Program-made: the position numbers and the translations under genes
The notes under the pieces: generated by a model
Databases searched by the model: none
Told to the model about the DNA's origin: nothing
What the model saw: only the letters and a program-made list of their open reading frames with translations
Part shown: positions 1-6,797 of the stretch, piece by piece
Numbering within the stretch: the first letter of the stretch is position 1
How the letters are laid out: each line of letters opens with the position of its first letter
Assembly (NCBI GenBank): GCA_934654835.1
Contig: CAKUGY010000007.1
Coordinates: forward strand, 37,252-101,251
Source of the DNA: an uncultured Collinsella sp.
Lineage (GTDB): Bacteria > Actinomycetota > Coriobacteriia > Coriobacteriales > Coriobacteriaceae
Direction of reading: 5' to 3'
DNA: 64,000 nucleotides

Positions 1-318
1 CTCGATGCCGTCATACATGCGGCCGAGAACGCGAGCGGTGTCCTCGATGGACTCCTTCTTGCCCATCTGCGACGAACCGGGATCGAGGTAGGTGACGCCC
101 ATGCCCAGATCCATGCCGCCGACCTCGAAGGCGCAGCGGGTACGGGTGGAAGTCTTCTGGAAGAGCAGGACGATGTTCTTGCCCTCGAGATAGCGGTGCG
201 GAACGCCAGCGCGCTTCATGTCCTTGAAGTTCTTGGAGAGCTTGAGCAGGTACTCGATCTCCTCGGTGGTGAGGTCGAGGAGCTTGAGGAAGCTACGGCC
301 GGAGAGGTTAACACCCAT
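1..318 (-). CDS. arcB: Ornithine carbamoyltransferase, N-terminal part (cut by window edge)
   Basis: Interconverts citrulline plus phosphate and ornithine plus carbamoyl phosphate. Next to arcA it is most simply the catabolic enzyme of the arginine deiminase pathway. Only the first 106 residues lie in the window; the rest runs off the left edge. The carbamoyl-phosphate loop STRTRCAFE is at residues 57-65, and the QMGKKESIEDTARVLGR stretch typical of the family follows. The ATG at 318 is preceded by an AAAGGAA ribosome site. It lies 107 bp downstream of arcA copy 1 with stem-loops between. An anabolic ArgF cannot be excluded from this fragment alone, but the context favours ArcB. Confidence 0.9.
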   Translation of the reverse strand, partial: MGVNLSGRSFLKLLDLTTEEIEYLLKLSKNFKDMKRAGVPHRYLEGKNIVLLFQKTSTRTRCAFEVGGMDLGMGVTYLDPGSSQMGKKESIEDTARVLGRMYDGIE

Positions 319-364
319 GGTTCGTTTCCTTTCGAAGAAATGGATTACTAATAGTTTTTACTGG

Positions 365-413
365 TGCCCGTTTGACGGGCGAAACCGGTGCGGTTGTAGG
401 GGGACCGCACCGG
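365..413 (-). terminator. Stem-loops between arcA copy 1 and arcB
   Basis: A perfect 10-bp stem (385-394 with 404-413, 9-nt loop) is followed, in the direction of transcription, by a second small stem (365-380, GCCCG/CGGGC). Neither is followed by a good U run. A partial terminator or an mRNA-processing hairpin that sets the arcA:arcB ratio is more likely than a full stop. Confidence 0.45.
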
Positions 414-424
414 AAACGGAAAGA

Positions 425-1691
425 CTTAGAGGTCCTCGCGCCAGAAGGGCATGCTCATGCAGCGCGGGCCGCCGCGGCCGCGGGAGAGCTCGGCGGAGGG
501 CACGACGAGAAGGTCCAGGCCCTCCTTGTACAGCACGTCGTTGGTGACGGTGTTGCGGGCGTAGACGCAGATCTTGCCGGGCTCGACGCACAGGGTGTTG
601 GAGCCGTCGTTCCACTGCTCGCGGGAGGCCGCGATCGGGTCGCCGCCGCCGCAGGGGATCAGCTTGACCTGGTCGACGCCGGTGGCGTCCTCCAGGACGT
701 GCTCGAGGGTGTCCTCGATCAGGCGGATGTTCACGTCGCCCGGGTTCTTGCCGGCGGTCAGCTCGTAGACGCGCAGGGTGCCCATGATGGCGGGGTGGAT
801 CGTGAACTTATCGACGTCGATCTGGGTGAAGACCGTGTCGAGGTGCATGAAGGCGCGGGAGACCGGGATGTCGAAGGCCAGGATGCGCTCGACCTTGGAG
901 TCGGAGTTCCAGAAGATGTTCTGGGCCATGACGTCGATCGCGGCGGCCTGGGTGCGCTGGGAGATGCCGACGGCGAGGGTCTTCTCGTTGATGTTCAGCA
1001 CGTCGCCGCCCTCGGTGTGGAACTGGCAGTCGCGGCGGAAGTACAGCGAGACGTCCTTGTAGTCGGGGTGGTACTTGAAGATGTACTTGCCGTACAGGGT
1101 CTCGCGGTTGCGGGTGACCGAGTACATGCGGTTGAGGTTGACGCCCTCGCCGACGACCGCGAACGGGTCGCGGGTGAAGTAGAGGTTGGGCATCGGGTCG
1201 ATGATCAGGTCGGACTCGGACTCGGAGTTGACCAGGGAGTCGAGGGTCGTGGAGGCCGTGAGGGGCATCTCGATCTCGGACTTGGTCATGCCGGCCATGG
1301 TCTTCTTGACGAACTCGAGGTTGTCCTCGATGGAGTCCAGCTTCTCGCGGACGATCTGCGGCATGTGCTGGCCGCGGATGCCTGCCTCGGCGATGTACTG
1401 GTCGGTGAACTCGGCGCGGGCGCCGGGGACCTGGTCGAACACCTCCGCGACGAGGTTCTCGAGATAGAGGACCTCAACGCCCTGGTCCCTCAGGATCTGG
1501 GCGAAGGTGTCGTGCTCCTGCTGTGCGACCTCCAGGAACGGGACGTCGTCGAACAGGAGTCGCTCGAGCTCGTCGGGCGGCAGGTTGAGGAGCTCGTCGC
1601 CGGGACGGTGCAGGCAGACCTTCCTGAGCTTGCCGATCTCGGAAGGCACGTGCAGACCTTTCGTCATGGCCTCCTACCTTTCTTTCGGGCC
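425..1691. repeat. Direct repeat of arcA, left copy (partner 4997-6263)
   Basis: 1267 bp carrying the whole arcA gene and its leader. It matches 4997-6263 at a constant offset of 4572 bp. Translations agree in several frames, so synonymous sites are identical too. The sequences part at 424/4996 and 1692/6264. Recombination between the copies would remove arcD, the aminotransferase and one arcA. Confidence 0.95.
426..1667 (-). CDS. arcA: Arginine deiminase, copy 1
   Basis: Cytosolic enzyme that hydrolyses L-arginine to citrulline and ammonia, the first step of the ATP-yielding arginine deiminase pathway. The 413-residue length is usual. The family motif FTRDPF is at residues 164-169, the HTEGGD segment is present, and the nucleophilic Cys is C403 in the C-terminal GGPRCMSMP motif. 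The ATG at 1667 follows a clear AGGAGG ribosome site. The protein is residue-for-residue identical to copy 2 (4998-6239), and the DNA also appears identical. It is probably cotranscribed with arcB and has its own promoter in 1690-1830. Confidence 0.97.
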   Translation of the reverse strand: MTKGLHVPSEIGKLRKVCLHRPGDELLNLPPDELERLLFDDVPFLEVAQQEHDTFAQILRDQGVEVLYLENLVAEVFDQVPGARAEFTDQYIAEAGIRGQHMPQIVREKLDSIEDNLEFVKKTMAGMTKSEIEMPLTASTTLDSLVNSESESDLIIDPMPNLYFTRDPFAVVGEGVNLNRMYSVTRNRETLYGKYIFKYHPDYKDVSLYFRRDCQFHTEGGDVLNINEKTLAVGISQRTQAAAIDVMAQNIFWNSDSKVERILAFDIPVSRAFMHLDTVFTQIDVDKFTIHPAIMGTLRVYELTAGKNPGDVNIRLIEDTLEHVLEDATGVDQVKLIPCGGGDPIAASREQWNDGSNTLCVEPGKICVYARNTVTNDVLYKEGLDLLVVPSAELSRGRGGPRCMSMPFWREDL

Positions 1692-1830
1692 CCTGTCAGG
1701 GCCGATTCGTTAGCGCCCCTCCGTGTGAGGCGTTATTGCTGACGACATATTTATATCCAAAATCAGCCCATACTTCCACCTTGCCCCCGAACGGTTTTAT
1801 ATAGGGGGTGAACGGCATACACATATACTT
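1690..1830 (-). promoter_or_regulatory. arcA copy 1 promoter with paired 21-bp boxes
   Basis: Read on the minus strand, a -10 like TATAAA lies at 1755-1750. Upstream are two direct copies of the hexamer CCGTTC (plus strand GAACGG at 1789-1794 and 1810-1815), exactly 21 bp apart. The same arrangement, with the same 34-bp distance from the proximal box to the -10, precedes arcA copy 2. Shared flanking blocks such as TTATATCCAAAA and GCCCCCGAACGGT show the promoters are related even though the duplicated gene segment ends before them. An activator site is inferred. Confidence 0.6.
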
Positions 1831-2029
1831 CACGCATGGCGCACTTCGTCTTAATAAAGTGTATTTACGTGCTTAAACGCGTTTTCAAGCCAAAAAACGA
1901 ATGGAACGAATCTTTCTTAAACCACCCTCAAATTGCATATTTCCAATAAAGCTATGAATAGAATTGGCGATTCATACCGCGTCTCAACCATTTTCATTTT
2001 TATTCAGAAAAAAGTTTGTCCTATTCATT

Positions 2030-2076
2030 TCTGGTAAACAGATTACCGTTTACCAGACGCTTGGTACCGTTCACCG
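2030..2076. promoter_or_regulatory. Second pair of ACCGTT boxes, 21 bp apart, plus inverted repeat
   Basis: ACCGTTTACC starts at 2045 and ACCGTTCACC at 2066, again 21 bp apart but in the opposite orientation to the arcA-proximal pair. The first also forms an inverted repeat with TGGTAAAC at about 2032. This lies in the 573-bp gap 1668-2240, which otherwise holds AT-rich promoter DNA and a terminator and no gene that I can see. Confidence 0.45.
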
Positions 2077-2149
2077 GAAGCTCAGTATAAGGCCCAGCGG
2101 ATACCGGCTCGCTTTACGGTCCCATTTGTAACAACTTGACTTCTCGGTA

Positions 2150-2195
2150 TAGAAAAACAGGCCCGCTCCCCTCGTGGGAAACGGGTCTGTTTTCG
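2150..2195 (-). terminator. Terminator of the arcD-aminotransferase unit
   Basis: An 11-bp stem (2155-2165 with 2182-2192, one G-U pair) is followed on the minus strand by TTTTTCT. It lies 45 bp past the aminotransferase stop. Confidence 0.8.
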
Positions 2196-2240
2196 ATAAT
2201 CATAGGCAGTTTTGAGCAGCCTTCGAGAGCCGTCGGGATC

Positions 2241-3365
2241 CTAGCGGTCAAACTCCGCCAGCGCCTCGCCCAAAAGCCTCAGGCCCTCGCGCAGAACGTC
2301 CTCGCTCGCGCAGTAACCCAGGCGTGCGCCGCAGGGAAGCTCAAAGCGGCTGCCGGGCACCAGCAGCACTCCCCTCTCGGCCAGCAGGCGCTTGCAGAAC
2401 TCCTCGTCGTCCCCAGGGATATCCAGCTGGATAAACGAGGTGGACACACCCTGCGGGGCCGTCCAGGAGACGCGATGCTGCGTATCGATCCAAGCCTGCG
2501 CGATATCGCGGTTGCCAAACACGATCTTGCGATTGCGCTCAAGGATCTTGTCCTTGTGCTCCAGCACGTAAGTTGCCAGGGCGTCGTTGAACACGCCGCC
2601 GCAGATCATGGTGTAATCGCGATAGGTGCGGATGCGGTTGGAGACCTCTTCGTCTGCCACGACCCAGCCCACGCGCGCTGCAGGCGTCGAATAGGTCTTG
2701 GACACGGAGTTGGTGACGATGGCCTTCTCGTACACGTCGGCCATCGACATAAAGGCCTCGGTGTTCTCGAGCGGCAGGTACACCTCGTCGCACAGCACGT
2801 AGGCGCCCACCGAACGGGCGAGCTCGGCAATCTGGCCGAGCGTATCGGCATCGAGCACCGTACCGATGGGATTCGATGCGTTGTTAACGCAGATGAGCTT
2901 GGTGTTGGGGCGAACCAGACGCTCGAGCTCCTCGATATCGGGCTTCCAGCCGAGCTCCTCGCGAAGCTCCCAGTACTCGACCTCGGCGCCCAGCGTGCGC
3001 GGGATCTCGTAGAGCGGCGCATAGGTGGGCCACTCGGCGATCACATGGTCGCCGGGCTCAACCACGGCCATAATGGCGTTGAGGTTCGCGCCCGTGCAGC
3101 CGTTGGTCTGCAGAATATGATCGGGATTGACCTCGCGACGATAGAGCTTGGCGACCTCGGCCTTAAAGTCGGGCGAACCCTCGATCCAGCCGTAGTTCAT
3201 CTTCTCGCGGTCCAAGCGCTCGTAGAACGTGGCGCCGCCCTGCTCGTCGAGCGCGCGCAGCTCGCCCATGGTAAGCGACGAGATTGTCGACTGGGCGATA
3301 TCCCACGTAGCGCTCTTCTCCCAAACGTTGAGCCACTCCTCAACGCCGATTGTCTTGATATCCAT
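2241..3365 (-). CDS. PLP-dependent aminotransferase, class I/II, in the arginine cluster
   Basis: Fold-type I aminotransferase of 374 residues. PLP-site residues are visible: NPIG with N165, D193 and Y196 in CDEVY, and the Schiff-base lysine K223 in SVSKTYSTPAARVGW. The substrate cannot be read from sequence. Its place 16 bp behind the arcD-type antiporter suggests an arginine- or ornithine-linked amino acid, and some relatives are annotated as capreomycidine-synthase-like or aspartate/tyrosine aminotransferases. An upstream in-frame codon at 3407 exists, but the ATG at 3365 starts the conserved protein and leaves the neighbour's stop free. Cotranscribed with arcD. Confidence 0.85.
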   Translation of the reverse strand: MDIKTIGVEEWLNVWEKSATWDIAQSTISSLTMGELRALDEQGGATFYERLDREKMNYGWIEGSPDFKAEVAKLYRREVNPDHILQTNGCTGANLNAIMAVVEPGDHVIAEWPTYAPLYEIPRTLGAEVEYWELREELGWKPDIEELERLVRPNTKLICVNNASNPIGTVLDADTLGQIAELARSVGAYVLCDEVYLPLENTEAFMSMADVYEKAIVTNSVSKTYSTPAARVGWVVADEEVSNRIRTYRDYTMICGGVFNDALATYVLEHKDKILERNRKIVFGNRDIAQAWIDTQHRVSWTAPQGVSTSFIQLDIPGDDEEFCKRLLAERGVLLVPGSRFELPCGARLGYCASEDVLREGLRLLGEALAEFDR

Positions 3366-3381
3366 GGCTAGGCTCCAATCG

Positions 3382-4860
3382 CTAGAACACGGGGATGATG
3401 CCGGCAAAGGTCATGGGAATCGAGATGATGCCCAGGATGGCGATAACGACCGTGCAGATAACCTGGCCCTTGCCCATGGACTGACCGGACTCGGAGAGCG
3501 CCTTGCGATAGAACAGGAAACCGGGGATATAGCCCAGGCAAGCCAGCAGCAGGAAGCCCCAACCGGTAAAGAGCACGCCCACGACCTGGAACACCAGGGC
3601 AAGGATACCGATGAGCATCTGGCCCGTCTCGCCGCGCTCGCGGGAGAACTTAACCTGATATGCCGCGGCGTAGGCCCAGGTGACGACGATGGTCACGGTG
3701 CACATGGAGATGGCGAAGGTGTAGGCATCGGCAGCGAACGTGGCGATGATGATGAATGCCTCGGTCAGGGCACCGACGATGATCAGTGCCATCTGCGGAG
3801 CGCCCTTGGCATTGACCTCGCCCCACGACTTGGGCAGCAGGCCGTGATCGGCCATCATCGAGGAAACCTCGGCGGGAAGCATGGTAAAGGACAGCCAGGA
3901 GCCGCACACCGAAATGATGATGGCCCAGGAAATGAAGGCGCCGCCCCAGCCGGGAGCAAGCTGTTCGAACACGGTGATGGTGGCGGGCTTGGGAGCCGCA
4001 ACCAGGTCGGCGTAGTCCACAACGCCATACGGAATGACGGAAGCGCCGATATAGAGGGTCAGCAGAACGATCAGGCCGATGATGGTGGCGGAGCCGACCT
4101 CACTCTTGCGCTTGGCGCGACCGGACATGACCGAAGCGCCTTCGACTCCGATGAAGACCCACATCATGATGAGGATGCACTGCGTGACCTGGTTGGCAAC
4201 GCTTCCGAGCTCAGCATCGTTCGCGGCGACGATCGTGGCGTTGCGCGCAGCGGTACCCCAGAAGTCGGCGGTGAACACGCCGGCGTTAAAGGCAAAGCAG
4301 GAGAACGCGATGAACAGCAGGATGGAGGCAATCTTGATGACCATGACAATCGCGTTGAATGCCGCAGCGCTCTCGACGCCGCGAATGACCAGGAAGGTGA
4401 TGCCCCACAGGACAAGCGACACGACAACGACGCCGACGACGGCGGGGTTACCGGTCACAGGATCCGAGAACACGCCCGGCATGATCGTGCCCAGACAATA
4501 ATCGGAACCCAGAACCTGGGCGATCATGGTGCCAAAGCCAACATTGCCGAGCCAGGCCGAAAGCCAATAGCCCCAGCCCGAGATAAATCCATGGAAGGGG
4601 CCAAAGCCCTCCTCGGCATAGGCGCAGGCGCCATCGAGATCGGGGCGCTTGGAGCCAATGTTGGCGAGCGAGAGCGCCAGCATCAAAAAGCCCAGGCCGC
4701 AAACGACCCAAGCGACGAGTGCGGCACCGGGGGAAGCGACGTTAGCGAGCTGACCGGTCAGAGCGAAAACGCCCGTGCCGATGCAGGAGGAAACGACCAT
4801 GCCGACAAGGCCAAAAAAGCCGACACCGTTGGGGTTGTCGACGTGACTGTCTTTAGACAT
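3382..4860 (-). CDS. arcD: Arginine/ornithine antiporter (APC superfamily)
   Basis: Inner-membrane exchanger expected to bring in arginine against ornithine, which completes the arginine deiminase pathway. It has 492 residues with about 12 hydrophobic segments. The N-terminal GVGFFGLVGMVVSSCIGTGV segment is the substrate-binding helix 1 typical of basic amino acid/polyamine antiporters. The ATG at 4860 is preferred over 4902 because AAGGTGA sits just upstream. It is transcribed in the same direction between the two arcA copies. Other APC substrates such as lysine are possible; the context makes arginine/ornithine the best call. Confidence 0.88.
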   Translation of the reverse strand: MSKDSHVDNPNGVGFFGLVGMVVSSCIGTGVFALTGQLANVASPGAALVAWVVCGLGFLMLALSLANIGSKRPDLDGACAYAEEGFGPFHGFISGWGYWLSAWLGNVGFGTMIAQVLGSDYCLGTIMPGVFSDPVTGNPAVVGVVVVSLVLWGITFLVIRGVESAAAFNAIVMVIKIASILLFIAFSCFAFNAGVFTADFWGTAARNATIVAANDAELGSVANQVTQCILIMMWVFIGVEGASVMSGRAKRKSEVGSATIIGLIVLLTLYIGASVIPYGVVDYADLVAAPKPATITVFEQLAPGWGGAFISWAIIISVCGSWLSFTMLPAEVSSMMADHGLLPKSWGEVNAKGAPQMALIIVGALTEAFIIIATFAADAYTFAISMCTVTIVVTWAYAAAYQVKFSRERGETGQMLIGILALVFQVVGVLFTGWGFLLLACLGYIPGFLFYRKALSESGQSMGKGQVICTVVIAILGIISIPMTFAGIIPVF

Positions 4861-4906
4861 AACGGTCACCTTATCTGTTGTTATTTTAGCGTCATTAAAC
4901 ATGAAT

Positions 4907-4934
4907 GGAGCGGTGCGAAAACCCGCACCGCCCC
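4907..4934 (-). terminator. Stem-loop after arcA copy 2
   Basis: An 11-bp stem with one mismatch (4907-4917 with 4924-4934) lies between the arcA copy 2 stop and the arcD start. The U run behind it is weak, so read-through into arcD is plausible. Confidence 0.5.
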
Positions 4935-4996
4935 AATGGGAGACATCTAATGGCAGCTAGATGTATGTATTAAGACCTGTACGGGTCCTCGAAGAC

Positions 4997-6263
4997 CTTA
5001 GAGGTCCTCGCGCCAGAAGGGCATGCTCATGCAGCGCGGGCCGCCGCGGCCGCGGGAGAGCTCGGCGGAGGGCACGACGAGAAGGTCCAGGCCCTCCTTG
5101 TACAGCACGTCGTTGGTGACGGTGTTGCGGGCGTAGACGCAGATCTTGCCGGGCTCGACGCACAGGGTGTTGGAGCCGTCGTTCCACTGCTCGCGGGAGG
5201 CCGCGATCGGGTCGCCGCCGCCGCAGGGGATCAGCTTGACCTGGTCGACGCCGGTGGCGTCCTCCAGGACGTGCTCGAGGGTGTCCTCGATCAGGCGGAT
5301 GTTCACGTCGCCCGGGTTCTTGCCGGCGGTCAGCTCGTAGACGCGCAGGGTGCCCATGATGGCGGGGTGGATCGTGAACTTATCGACGTCGATCTGGGTG
5401 AAGACCGTGTCGAGGTGCATGAAGGCGCGGGAGACCGGGATGTCGAAGGCCAGGATGCGCTCGACCTTGGAGTCGGAGTTCCAGAAGATGTTCTGGGCCA
5501 TGACGTCGATCGCGGCGGCCTGGGTGCGCTGGGAGATGCCGACGGCGAGGGTCTTCTCGTTGATGTTCAGCACGTCGCCGCCCTCGGTGTGGAACTGGCA
5601 GTCGCGGCGGAAGTACAGCGAGACGTCCTTGTAGTCGGGGTGGTACTTGAAGATGTACTTGCCGTACAGGGTCTCGCGGTTGCGGGTGACCGAGTACATG
5701 CGGTTGAGGTTGACGCCCTCGCCGACGACCGCGAACGGGTCGCGGGTGAAGTAGAGGTTGGGCATCGGGTCGATGATCAGGTCGGACTCGGACTCGGAGT
5801 TGACCAGGGAGTCGAGGGTCGTGGAGGCCGTGAGGGGCATCTCGATCTCGGACTTGGTCATGCCGGCCATGGTCTTCTTGACGAACTCGAGGTTGTCCTC
5901 GATGGAGTCCAGCTTCTCGCGGACGATCTGCGGCATGTGCTGGCCGCGGATGCCTGCCTCGGCGATGTACTGGTCGGTGAACTCGGCGCGGGCGCCGGGG
6001 ACCTGGTCGAACACCTCCGCGACGAGGTTCTCGAGATAGAGGACCTCAACGCCCTGGTCCCTCAGGATCTGGGCGAAGGTGTCGTGCTCCTGCTGTGCGA
6101 CCTCCAGGAACGGGACGTCGTCGAACAGGAGTCGCTCGAGCTCGTCGGGCGGCAGGTTGAGGAGCTCGTCGCCGGGACGGTGCAGGCAGACCTTCCTGAG
6201 CTTGCCGATCTCGGAAGGCACGTGCAGACCTTTCGTCATGGCCTCCTACCTTTCTTTCGGGCC
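4997..6263. repeat. Direct repeat of arcA, right copy (partner 425-1691)
   Basis: Partner of the left copy at a constant 4572-bp offset. The match covers the whole gene plus 24 bp of leader. Confidence 0.95.
4998..6239 (-). CDS. arcA: Arginine deiminase, copy 2
   Basis: Second full-length gene for the same 413-residue arginine deiminase, identical in protein sequence to copy 1, including FTRDPF (164-169) and C403. It lies upstream of arcD on the same strand, so the locus reads arcA2-arcD-aminotransferase-arcA1-arcB. The ATG at 6239 keeps the same AGGAGG site. Its promoter differs from that of copy 1 in detail but carries the same boxes. The identity implies a very recent duplication or ongoing gene conversion. 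Confidence 0.97.
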   Translation of the reverse strand: MTKGLHVPSEIGKLRKVCLHRPGDELLNLPPDELERLLFDDVPFLEVAQQEHDTFAQILRDQGVEVLYLENLVAEVFDQVPGARAEFTDQYIAEAGIRGQHMPQIVREKLDSIEDNLEFVKKTMAGMTKSEIEMPLTASTTLDSLVNSESESDLIIDPMPNLYFTRDPFAVVGEGVNLNRMYSVTRNRETLYGKYIFKYHPDYKDVSLYFRRDCQFHTEGGDVLNINEKTLAVGISQRTQAAAIDVMAQNIFWNSDSKVERILAFDIPVSRAFMHLDTVFTQIDVDKFTIHPAIMGTLRVYELTAGKNPGDVNIRLIEDTLEHVLEDATGVDQVKLIPCGGGDPIAASREQWNDGSNTLCVEPGKICVYARNTVTNDVLYKEGLDLLVVPSAELSRGRGGPRCMSMPFWREDL

Positions 6264-6400
6264 TTACTGGCCGAATGTATCAGCGCCCCTCCGTATGGGA
6301 CGCTGCTTGCTGACAGCTCTAGTTATATCCAAAAACCACCCGCAATTCCACCTCGCCCCCGAACGGTCAACAAAGTGCGATGAACGGTATATCGCATATG
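6264..6400 (-). promoter_or_regulatory. arcA copy 2 promoter with paired 21-bp boxes
   Basis: The -10 like TATAAC is at 6327-6322 (minus strand). Hexamers CCGTTC (plus strand GAACGG at 6361-6366 and 6382-6387) are 21 bp apart, with the proximal one 34 bp from the -10, as in copy 1. The rest of the 558-bp gap 6240-6797 is AT-rich. It holds one further ACCGTTCACG at 6696, and presumably the ppk promoter. Confidence 0.6.
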
Positions 6401-6797
6401 ATTCCCCCATGATGCACTTCGGTTCTCTAAAGTAGGTTTTCAAAGGTAAACGTTCTTTTTTTTGAAGAATCAGGCCGGATTGCATAAATAACTTCGCGTT
6501 TACGAACTGCATAGCGAAAACGGTTTTCTGCATATATATAACGCTTGTCCACGATTCGATTTGGATTCGATTATATTCAGCTTGCAATCATTCTTATTCA
6601 TATATTCTCACCAGTTGAGTGAGGATACAGATTGCTAGCAAACCGAGACGGGCGGTTAGTTGTATGCCTTGACAGCGTAAGAAGTAGGTAAAGATACCGT
6701 TCACGCGATACGTCCGTGCCACAAGTCGACTAAATTGAGACAATAGTGATTAGTGTTAGGCTACCGTCCCCTGTGGGGACTGAACGGACAGATGCAT

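Noticed and set aside
372..1742. Long open frame on the plus strand opposite arcA copy 1
   Set aside because: Antisense to a certain gene and low complexity (Val/Asp/Gly/Leu-rich). It comes from GC-rich third positions and recurs in part opposite copy 2.
2136..4950. Two long plus-strand frames opposite the aminotransferase and arcD
   Set aside because: Repetitive Gly/Asp/Glu/His composition without motifs; fully explained by the minus-strand genes.
6784..6789. GAACGG near the ppk1 start as another arcA-type box
   Set aside because: A single hexamer without a partner at 21 bp; expected by chance.
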